From Deltaproteobacteria bacterium (GTDB lineage Bacteria > Myxococcota_A > UBA796 > GCA-2862545), in contig JAFDJI010000021.1 in NCBI GenBank assembly GCA_019307545.1, positions 1 through 17,272 on the forward strand: a DNA stretch of 17,272 bases, given 5' to 3'. Shown here piece after piece: positions 7,818 through 14,963 of this stretch (position 1 is the first letter of the stretch; each line of letters begins with the position of its first letter). The notes beneath the pieces were generated by a model that was given only the letters and a program-made list of their open reading frames with translations, was not told where the DNA came from and made no database searches. The position numbers were made by a program, and so were the translations under genes.

Positions 7818-10054
7818 TGGACTGGTGGCTGGGCGGCTCCCTGGGCCCTGGGGGCGAGTTGGTGTGGACCTCGCCGGAGTGGGTGGTGGTGCTCGCGGCC
7901 GCGGCGGCCCTGGTGGCGTTGGGGCTTGCCTGGATCGGCGAGCGGTGGTGGGTTGCCCGGCTGGGCGAGGCGTTGGCGTGGGCGCTGGCGCTGGCGGCGT
8001 TGGTGGTGGCGCTGGCGCGACCGGTGTGGCTGGAGGAGGAGGGGCGTTTGGAGCCGGGACGGGTGGCGGTGCTCATCGATTCGTCTCGGTCGATGGCCAT
8101 CCTGGAGGAGGGCACCCCGCGAGTGGAGTTAGGTGCCGCCATCGCGGATCGCCTGGATGGTGAGGATGTGGACCTCTACCATTTCGGCCACGATCTGGGC
8201 GTGGGCCGGCCGAGCGCGGCGGAGGAGCCCGGGACCGACCTGGAAGGTGCGTTGGATGCGCTCCGGGAGCGGGTGGCCGGGGAGCGGCTCGCCGGTGTGG
8301 TGGTGATCACCGACGGTCTGGACCGGGGGCTGTTGCGACGCCGATTCCAGGAGGAGGGTCCGACGGCTTCGGCACTCGACCTACCCGGCCCGCTGACCGT
8401 CTACCAGGCCGGTTCGGCCGGTGACGTCCGCGACCTGGCGGTTCGAAAGGTAGATACCGGTGGCTTCGCGTTCCTGCGCAGTCCCTTCCTCATCCGGGCC
8501 CGCATCGAAGGGGTCGGGTTCGGGGGACGGACCATCTCCGCGGCCCTGCAGCGGGACGGGCTGCCGGTCACCGAGGAGCGGGTGCGCCTGGATGCCGAGG
8601 GAATGGGGGAGGTGGAGTTCCTCGTCCAGCCCGACCAGGTGGGGCGGTTCAACTATGCGGTGACCGTGCCGACCTACCAGGACGACGCGGTGCCCGCGAA
8701 CAACACCATGCCCATCGTGGTGAGCGTGGTGCGCGACCGCATCCGGGTGCTCCAGGTGGTCGGGCACCCCTCCTGGGACGTGAAGTTCCTGAGACGGTTC
8801 CTCAAGGGGGACCCGTCGGTGGACCTGGTGTCGTTCTTCATCCTCCGTACCCAGCGGGACATGGACGGCAGCTACCACCAGGACGAGCTGTCCCTCATCG
8901 AGTTCCCCCACGAGCGGCTTTTTTCCAGCGACCTGCACGACTTCGACCTGGTGGTGTTCCAGAACTTCGACCACCAGCCGTACTTTCGGTACGACTCCCA
9001 CCAACTCTTGCGGAACATCCGCCGGTACGTCGAGGAGGACGGCCATGGCCTGGTGATGATCGGGGGGGACCGCTCCTTCGATCTCGGCGCCTACGGCGGG
9101 ACGCCCTTGGAGGGCATCCTCCCGCTGCGACTCGGTGTTCCGGGTGAAGCCGCCGACCCCGCGCCCTTCCGACCCCTGCTGACCGAGGAGGGGGCGCGCC
9201 ACCCCATCACCCGCCTCGCCAACGATCCGGTGGAGAACGCGGCTTGGTGGGATCGCCTGCAACCCATGGACGGCACCAACCTCACCCTGGGCGCCACCGA
9301 CGATGCCACGGTTCTGCTGGCGCATCCGACCCGCACTGTGGTGGACGGGAGCCCCCTTCCGATCCTGGCGGTCCGCGAGGTGGGTCGGGGTCGCACCATG
9401 GCGCTCACGGTGGATGCCTCCTGGCGGTGGTCGTTTTCGGAGGCGGCCCAGGGGAGGGGGAACCAGGCGTACCTGCGGTTCTGGAAGAACGCCTTTCGCT
9501 GGCTGATGGATGACCCGACCGCGGCCCGGGTGACCGTGGAGACCCCCAGGGAGAACTACGCCGTCCACGATGTGGTGCAGCTGGTCATTCGGGTGCGGGA
9601 CCCCGGTTTCGCGCCATTGCCCGGGGCCAGCGCCAGGGCTGAGGTCACCGTGGGCGGACATACCACCACCTTGAAGGGGCGCACCGGAGCCGACGGCGAG
9701 GTGGTGTTGGAGCTGCCGGCCGAACACCGGGGTGCGCACCGGGTGAAGGTGGTGGTCACCGACCTGGACATCGAGGTCGGGGTGGCCGAGACCGTGTACG
9801 CGGTGACCACCAGGGATCCCGAGGTGGACGAGGTCGCCCCGGACGGGGTGTTCCTGCAGTGGCTCGCCGCCCGCGTCGACGGCCGGTACTACGGACCCGG
9901 CGAGTTCGGACCCATTCTGCGCGATCCGGAGGCGGGTCGCACCGTGTGGGACCGACGGGAGACGCCCCTGAGTCGCGCTCCGGCCCTGGCACTCTGGATG
10001 GGGCTGTGGGCCGGCCTGGCGTGGATCATGCGCCGCCGTTCCGGAATGCGATAG
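7814..10054 (+). CDS. Membrane protein with vWA and glutamine-amidotransferase-like domains
   Basis: This is a 746-residue protein. The frame is open upstream, but the tandem ATGATG at 7814 fits: it overlaps the DUF4159 stop and begins before two membrane helices (about residues 22-41 and 52-70). The vWA domain starts at about 83 with an intact MIDAS motif DSSRS (D89, S91, S93), then T141 and TDG (166-168). Around residues 307-450 (IRVLQVVGHPSWDVKFLRRF to YGGTPLEGILPLRLG) is a class I glutamine-amidotransferase-like Rossmann domain. It lacks an obvious nucleophilic Cys (the elbow region reads IGGDRSF), so it is unlikely to hydrolyse glutamine. A beta-rich, Ig-like section (about 570-675) and a final helix (WMGLWAGLAWIM) with a basic tail follow. 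It probably displays large periplasmic domains and works with the BatA-like and DUF4159 proteins. Confidence 0.9.
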   Translation: MMDWWLGGSLGPGGELVWTSPEWVVVLAAAAALVALGLAWIGERWWVARLGEALAWALALAALVVALARPVWLEEEGRLEPGRVAVLIDSSRSMAILEEGTPRVELGAAIADRLDGEDVDLYHFGHDLGVGRPSAAEEPGTDLEGALDALRERVAGERLAGVVVITDGLDRGLLRRRFQEEGPTASALDLPGPLTVYQAGSAGDVRDLAVRKVDTGGFAFLRSPFLIRARIEGVGFGGRTISAALQRDGLPVTEERVRLDAEGMGEVEFLVQPDQVGRFNYAVTVPTYQDDAVPANNTMPIVVSVVRDRIRVLQVVGHPSWDVKFLRRFLKGDPSVDLVSFFILRTQRDMDGSYHQDELSLIEFPHERLFSSDLHDFDLVVFQNFDHQPYFRYDSHQLLRNIRRYVEEDGHGLVMIGGDRSFDLGAYGGTPLEGILPLRLGVPGEAADPAPFRPLLTEEGARHPITRLANDPVENAAWWDRLQPMDGTNLTLGATDDATVLLAHPTRTVVDGSPLPILAVREVGRGRTMALTVDASWRWSFSEAAQGRGNQAYLRFWKNAFRWLMDDPTAARVTVETPRENYAVHDVVQLVIRVRDPGFAPLPGASARAEVTVGGHTTTLKGRTGADGEVVLELPAEHRGAHRVKVVVTDLDIEVGVAETVYAVTTRDPEVDEVAPDGVFLQWLAARVDGRYYGPGEFGPILRDPEAGRTVWDRRETPLSRAPALALWMGLWAGLAWIMRRRSGMR

Positions 10055-10085
10055 GCTAGCTTTCGCACCGGCTCGAGGAGGGGGC

Positions 10086-11411
10086 ATGGACCAACGCGCC
10101 GAAGCCGCCAGGGAGATCGCTGCGCTTTTCGGGGACGGGGGCGCACACCTGCTCAGTGAAGCGGACCTGGGGTCCTCCTGGGCTGATGCCTTCGCAAACG
10201 TGCCCCCGACGGTCTTCTCTCTCCGCGGGCAGACGGAACATCCGGTCGGAGAGCGTCTCCTCGCCGCAGTGCGGGACTTCTGGAGCCGCGCCGGCCAGCT
10301 CCGGCCCGCCATGGCGGCCACTCGTGCGTTGCTTCGCTTGCGGGCGGAGCGATTGGGTGGGCAGCACCCCGATACCCTGCTCGAGCTGGGTGCACTGGGC
10401 GCCCTGGCGGGCCAGGCGGGCCGATCGGCCGACGCGGGCCCGATGTTGGAGGAGGCCTGGCAGGGCCTGCGCTCCACGGTGGGTGGGCGGAACATCCGCG
10501 TCGCCATGGTGGCGGAGCAGGTCGGGCTCCACTACCTGCGCACCGGCGAGTACCAGAAAGCGGACATGGCGCTCGAGCAGTCCCACCGCATTCGCTCCGA
10601 GCTGGCGCCAGGAAGCCAGGGAGGCGTCGCGGCCCAGCTGGGTGAACTTCGCTTGGGGATGCACCAGGTCGACGAGGCGCTGCCTCTGCTGGAGGAGGCC
10701 TACCAGCTCCTTCGAGAGCAGCTCGGTCCCACGGACCCCCGCACCATCGACCGTGCCCGATCCCTGGCGCACGCGTACACCCGAGCCAAGGACAACTCGG
10801 CGGCCGAGCCGCTGCTTCGGGATCTGCATGCCTATGCCCTGCAGACCGGCGACGAGGAGCAGATCGCCGAGGCGGCCTTCGAGGTGGGGGTGGTGCTGCT
10901 GCGCCAGGGCTACGAGGAGGAGGGCTTCCGCCGTGTCGAGGAGTCGATACGGCTCACCCGGCACATGGGGGATCCCCACCCCGCACTGGCCAGCCGACTG
11001 AGCACCTGGGTGCGACTGCTCCTCCCGCGGCGCCACGTCGAGGAGGCCGAGGGGATCCTCCGAGAGGCGATCGAGGCCGAGCGCATCCTCCACGGCGCCG
11101 ACAGCCCCCGCACCGCGGTGCGGTATGTCGAGTTGGGGGAGCTCCTGGCCGAGCTCGGCCGAGCCGACGAGGCGATGGGTTGGCTCGACCCGGCGGTGAG
11201 CATCCTCCGCAGCACCGTTGGCGACGAGCATGAACACACCCACCGGGCCGTGGAGAACCTGGGCTACCTGCTCCTGATGCAGGCCAGGCAGGCCCTGTCC
11301 CTCAAGGACCGTGGCACGGCTCGGGAGCTCAAGCGGCACGCGATCAGCCTGGTGCCGATCCTCGGCGAAGACCACGAAGTGGTGAAGGGGTTCCTGGCCC
11401 TCGAGGTGTAG
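10086..11411 (+). CDS. Cytoplasmic tetratricopeptide-repeat protein
   Basis: This is a 441-residue all-helical protein with no signal peptide or membrane helix. From about residue 75 it is built of TPR-like units of about 42 residues of the kinesin-light-chain type. The recurring spacer pattern is LGxxHPDTL, LGPTDPRTI, HGADSPRTA, VGDEHEHTH. Typical units are DEALPLLEEAYQLLREQLG and EEAEGILREAIEAERILHG. Such repeats form protein-binding scaffolds, and no catalytic motif is visible. The ATG at 10086 has an excellent ribosome site (AGGAGG at 10076-10081). It lies 31 nt after the vWA/GATase-like gene with no clear terminator between, so it probably belongs to the same transcript and may be a cytoplasmic partner of the MoxR system. 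The functional link is inferred from position only. Confidence 0.85.
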   Translation: MDQRAEAAREIAALFGDGGAHLLSEADLGSSWADAFANVPPTVFSLRGQTEHPVGERLLAAVRDFWSRAGQLRPAMAATRALLRLRAERLGGQHPDTLLELGALGALAGQAGRSADAGPMLEEAWQGLRSTVGGRNIRVAMVAEQVGLHYLRTGEYQKADMALEQSHRIRSELAPGSQGGVAAQLGELRLGMHQVDEALPLLEEAYQLLREQLGPTDPRTIDRARSLAHAYTRAKDNSAAEPLLRDLHAYALQTGDEEQIAEAAFEVGVVLLRQGYEEEGFRRVEESIRLTRHMGDPHPALASRLSTWVRLLLPRRHVEEAEGILREAIEAERILHGADSPRTAVRYVELGELLAELGRADEAMGWLDPAVSILRSTVGDEHEHTHRAVENLGYLLLMQARQALSLKDRGTARELKRHAISLVPILGEDHEVVKGFLALEV

Positions 11412-11413
11412 AC

Positions 11414-11458
11414 AGCGTCACTGGACGCTATACAAGGCGCCTGGGGTGCGCCCGCACC
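11414..11458. other. Two short hairpins between the TPR gene and the EF-G paralogue
   Basis: Two perfect inverted repeats lie in the 61-nt gap: AGCGTC/GACGCT (11414-11419 and 11424-11429, 4-nt loop) and GGTGC/GCACC (11445-11449 and 11454-11458, 4-nt loop). Neither is followed by a T run, so neither looks like a standard intrinsic terminator. They could slow transcription or affect entry to the EF-G start 15 nt downstream, or be chance in GC-rich DNA. Confidence 0.3.
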
Positions 11459-11472
11459 ATCGAGGACCCGCA

Positions 11473-13527
11473 ATGGCCAAGGCCCGCCACGGCGCATCAC
11501 TGGATCTCGCGCTCGTGCGCAATATCGGCATCGCCGCGCACGTGGACGCCGGGAAGACCACGCTCACTGAGCGGGTGCTCTACTACACGGGCGCCTCCCA
11601 CAAGATCGGCGAGGTCCACGAGGGCGCCGCCCACATGGACTGGATGGCGGAGGAGCAGGCCCACGGCATCACCATCACCTCCGCGGTCACCCAGTGCCCG
11701 TGGCGAGACCACCTGATCCAGATCGTCGACACCCCGGGCCACGTGGACTTCACCATCGAGGTGGAGCGGTCCATGCGGGTGCTTGACGGCGCCATCATCG
11801 TGATGGACGGCGTGCGGGGCGTCGAGCCCCAGACCGAGACCGTGTGGCGGCAGGCGAACCGGTTCGGCGTGCCCCGGGCACTGTTCATCAACAAGATGGA
11901 TCGCCCGGGAGCGAGCTTCGACCGTGCGATGGAGACGGTGCGCACCCGCCTCGGAGAGGAGCCGGTGCCGGTCTGTGTCCCGGTGCCGGAGCAGTGCATC
12001 GTTCTGCACGTCATCGAGCGCCAGGCCTACACCTTTGGCGGCGAAAAGGGCGAGGTGGTGGAGTCTCGGCCCCTCACCGAGGGCGAGGCGGAGATGCTCG
12101 CGGAGCACCGGGAACACCTCCTGATGACCCTGGCGGAGCACGACGAGGCGCTGGCGGACAAGGTCCTCCTGGACGAGGAGGTGGCGGAGGAGGAGATCTG
12201 GGACGTCCTGACCCGCCTCACGCGGGCCGGGGTGGTGCGACCAGCCTTCTCGGGGAGCGCGCTGCGCAACTGGGGTGTCCAGCCGCTGCTGGACGCGGCG
12301 ATACGCATCATGCCCTCCCCACTCGATCGCCCGCCCACCCTGGGCCGGACGCTAGAGGGGGACGAGGTGGCGGTCGCCATGACCGACGACGGGCCGCTGG
12401 TCGCGCTCGCCTTCAAGGTCCAGCTCTTCGAGGGCCGCCGCCACGTGTTCGCCCGGGTGTACCGGGGGGTGTTGGAGCCGGGCATGCAGGTGGCGCTCGC
12501 AGGGAAGGAAACCACCGAGCGCGTCGCCCGGGTCTTCGGCATCGATGCCAACCGGAAGTCCAGGGTCCAGCGCGCCGGGGCGGGGCACATCGTGCTCCTG
12601 GCCGGGCTTCGCTATGCGACCACCGGCGACACCCTGTGCGACCCGGAGAACCCGGTGCTCCTGGAGCGGATCGACGCCCGCTATCCGGTCCTCGGGCTGG
12701 CCATCGAGCCCGAGTCCAGCAGGGACGAGGAGAAGATCTTCGAGGTGATCCGCAAGATGACCGAGGAAGACCCCTCCCTGCGGTTCGAGGAGGACCCGGA
12801 CACCGGCCAGCGGATCCTCAAGGGCATGGGCGAGCTACACCTCCAGATCGCCTTCGAGCGCATGGAGCGGGAGTTCAACGTGAAGGTGCGCTCCGGCCGC
12901 CCTCGCGTCGTTCACCGGGAGACCATCGGGAGCGAGGCGACCGCCGAGGGCGGGGTGGACCGGGTGCTTGAGGGCCTTGGCCGACTGGAGTTGAAGGCGA
13001 CTGCCGTCGTCACGGTGGGTCCGCTGAAGCGGGGCGCGGGCGTGCAGGTTTCCAGCCAGCCGAAGTGGGAACCAGCGGAGCATACTCCCACCCCCGAGCA
13101 AGTCGAGGCGGTCCGACAGGGCGCCCACGACGCGTTGGGGGGGGGCCCCCTCGAGGGCGCGGAGTTGGAGGACATCCAGGTGACCGTGGACAAGGTGATC
13201 ACCTTCGGTTCCGCCTCGGGTCCGCAGGCCCTGCGCATCGCGGTCGCGCAGGCAGTTCGGGAGGCCTTGGAGCGCGCCGACGGGGTGCTGCTGCAGCCAA
13301 TCATGAAGGTCGAAGTGGTGGTCCCCGACGAGAACACCGGGACCGTACTGGGCGACCTCCAAGCGCGCGGCGCCGCCATCCTCGGGCACGAGGCCGAGGG
13401 AGGCACCACGGTGATCGACGCCGAGTGTGGTCTCACCCGGTTGCTGGGCTACGCCACCGACCTACGGTCCATGACCCGCGGCCGGGGCCAGTTCGTGATG
13501 GAGTTCGAACGGTTCGACGCGCTCTAA
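11473..13527 (+). CDS. fusA: Elongation factor G paralogue (translational GTPase)
   Basis: This 684-residue protein is a full-length EF-G family GTPase. G motifs: AHVDAGKT (22-29), GITIT (65-69), DTPGH (86-90), NKMD (140-143) and SGSA (260-263). Domain II is about 291-395. Domain III includes GQRILKGMGELHLQ (445-458). Domain V includes QPIMKVEVVVP (608-618) and GYATDLRSMTRGRG (659-672). Domain IV is divergent. The GGRGQYGH-type loop of canonical EF-G is absent (EGGVDRVLEGLGRLELKA instead). The second tip loop, SYHDVDSSE in E. coli, reads TFGSASGPQ at equal length, with Phe578 where His583 would lie. The start at 11473 (MAKARHG) has GAGGA at 11462-11466; an in-frame GTG at 11446 is less likely. 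It is not beside tuf, rpsL or rpsG, so it is probably an extra copy with a specialised role. fusA is a family symbol here, not a claim that this is the housekeeping factor. Confidence 0.92.
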   Translation: MAKARHGASLDLALVRNIGIAAHVDAGKTTLTERVLYYTGASHKIGEVHEGAAHMDWMAEEQAHGITITSAVTQCPWRDHLIQIVDTPGHVDFTIEVERSMRVLDGAIIVMDGVRGVEPQTETVWRQANRFGVPRALFINKMDRPGASFDRAMETVRTRLGEEPVPVCVPVPEQCIVLHVIERQAYTFGGEKGEVVESRPLTEGEAEMLAEHREHLLMTLAEHDEALADKVLLDEEVAEEEIWDVLTRLTRAGVVRPAFSGSALRNWGVQPLLDAAIRIMPSPLDRPPTLGRTLEGDEVAVAMTDDGPLVALAFKVQLFEGRRHVFARVYRGVLEPGMQVALAGKETTERVARVFGIDANRKSRVQRAGAGHIVLLAGLRYATTGDTLCDPENPVLLERIDARYPVLGLAIEPESSRDEEKIFEVIRKMTEEDPSLRFEEDPDTGQRILKGMGELHLQIAFERMEREFNVKVRSGRPRVVHRETIGSEATAEGGVDRVLEGLGRLELKATAVVTVGPLKRGAGVQVSSQPKWEPAEHTPTPEQVEAVRQGAHDALGGGPLEGAELEDIQVTVDKVITFGSASGPQALRIAVAQAVREALERADGVLLQPIMKVEVVVPDENTGTVLGDLQARGAAILGHEAEGGTTVIDAECGLTRLLGYATDLRSMTRGRGQFVMEFERFDAL

Positions 13528-14945
13528 AAGGGATAGGCCTGCAGGACGTCCAGGGCCATTTCCAGGAGGTCGCGGACCTGCTCCGGCGTCTCGATGGGTA
13601 GCCCCGAAGCGCCACCGCCGTAGATCGCCGAGCTTTGCGGGCGCGCGTCTCCCTGACTGCGGGCGTAGGGCACCGCGTCCGCGAGGTCTTCGGCGAAGGA
13701 ATCCATCACGCCGGGCCGGGTCTGGGGGCCGGTGACGGCCATGTGGAGCGCTGAGGGGTTCTGCTGGCCGTTGAACCGCCAGCCGCGCTCCTTCATGAAG
13801 TCGTTGAGGTGGTAGATATCGAAGTCGTCGGAGCGGAAGGACAGGCAGAAGGTCGGCTTGCCCATCAGCTTCAGCTCCGGGTGGGAGGCGACCACCTCCG
13901 TCATCCTCGCCGCGGTCTCGAAGATCTTCCGGGCCCTTCGCAGGTACCCCTCGCGGCCGTGGCTGACCATGGAGGCCCAGGTGGCGGCGATGAGCCCCCC
14001 GGAGCGGCTCCCCGCCAGGCCGTTCGAGACATAGGCCCCGCCCTTCCACGCCGGGGCGACGAAGTACTGGTATTTCCTCAGGGACGCGTCCCGGTAGAGC
14101 GCCACCGAGGTGCCCTTGAGGCCGTAGCCGTACTTGTGGGTGTCGGCCGAGATCGAGGTGACACCCGGGAGGCGGAAGTCGAAGACCGGGACGTCGTAGC
14201 CGAGCACCTCGCCCCAGGGCAGGATGAAGCCGCCGAGGCAGCCGTCGACGTGCAGACCGACGTTGTGCGCCACGGCAAGCTCGGAAAGCTCGGCGATGGG
14301 GTCGATGGTCCCGTAGGGGTAGTTGCCGGCCGAGCCCACAATCGCGATGGTCTGCGCGTCGATCCGATCGGCGACCCAGCCCACGTCGACCTGGGTGGTC
14401 TGCGGATCCACGGGCGCGGTCACCACCTCGAGGCCGAGAAGATGGGCCCCTTTGTTGAAGGCCGGGTGGGCCGTGTCCGGAATGATGATCTTCGGAGCCG
14501 TGATGCCACGCTCCTTCCTGCCACGGTCGCGGTAGCAGAGGAGTGGGTTGATGATGCTCTCGGTCCCCCCGAAGGTGACCGCACCGCAGGCCTTCTGCGA
14601 GGGGTCGTGCTGGCTGACCGCGTCGCCGTGCATCAGGTCGAGGCTCATGGCGATGATCTCGGACTCGAAGCGCGTCATGCTCGGGCACATGTCCCGCTGA
14701 AGGGAGTTCACATAGGAGAAGGCGGCGAAGACCTCGTCCAGGAAGCGGTAGTGGTCGTGATCGCCGCAGTACAGGCTCCCGGAGCATTTCCCTGTCTCCC
14801 AGTCCCGGTTCTCCTCCTGCGCCATCTCCCGGATCTGGCCGAGGATGTGGTCGTAGCTCATCCCGCGCTCGGGCATGGCTCGGAGGACGCCATAGCGCTC
14901 GTCGTAGGGGTAGAGACCCTTGATCAGCTTCGTCAGGTCGTCCAT
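13524..14945 (-). CDS. PLP-dependent lyase of the sphingosine-1-phosphate lyase family
   Basis: This 473-residue fold-type I PLP enzyme matches the sphingosine-1-phosphate lyase branch of the group II decarboxylase family. Seen motifs: SGSLYCGDHDHY (55-66), TFGGTESI (124-131, phosphate binding), PDTAHPAF (156-163, His160 stacking on PLP), LHVDGCLGGFILPW (231-244, Asp234 to the pyridine N) and SADTHKYGYGLKG (266-278) with K271 as the Schiff-base lysine. Family members cleave phosphorylated long-chain amino alcohols to an aldehyde and phosphoethanolamine, though bacterial relatives may have other substrates. No N-terminal membrane helix is present, unlike the eukaryotic enzymes, so it should be soluble. 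The ATG at 14945 has CGGAGC (complement of 14953-14958) upstream. It begins 18 nt after the kinase stop, in the same operon. Its TAG interlocks with the stop of the EF-G paralogue. Alternative substrates such as other amino acids cannot be excluded. Confidence 0.88.
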   Translation of the reverse strand: MDDLTKLIKGLYPYDERYGVLRAMPERGMSYDHILGQIREMAQEENRDWETGKCSGSLYCGDHDHYRFLDEVFAAFSYVNSLQRDMCPSMTRFESEIIAMSLDLMHGDAVSQHDPSQKACGAVTFGGTESIINPLLCYRDRGRKERGITAPKIIIPDTAHPAFNKGAHLLGLEVVTAPVDPQTTQVDVGWVADRIDAQTIAIVGSAGNYPYGTIDPIAELSELAVAHNVGLHVDGCLGGFILPWGEVLGYDVPVFDFRLPGVTSISADTHKYGYGLKGTSVALYRDASLRKYQYFVAPAWKGGAYVSNGLAGSRSGGLIAATWASMVSHGREGYLRRARKIFETAARMTEVVASHPELKLMGKPTFCLSFRSDDFDIYHLNDFMKERGWRFNGQQNPSALHMAVTGPQTRPGVMDSFAEDLADAVPYARSQGDARPQSSAIYGGGASGLPIETPEQVRDLLEMALDVLQAYPF

Positions 14946-14963
14946 GCGGAAAGCTCCGTTTGT

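Noticed and set aside
11409..11434. TAGACA and TATACA as a promoter for the EF-G paralogue
   Set aside because: The spacer is only 14 nt and TATACA matches the -10 consensus weakly; too short to call.
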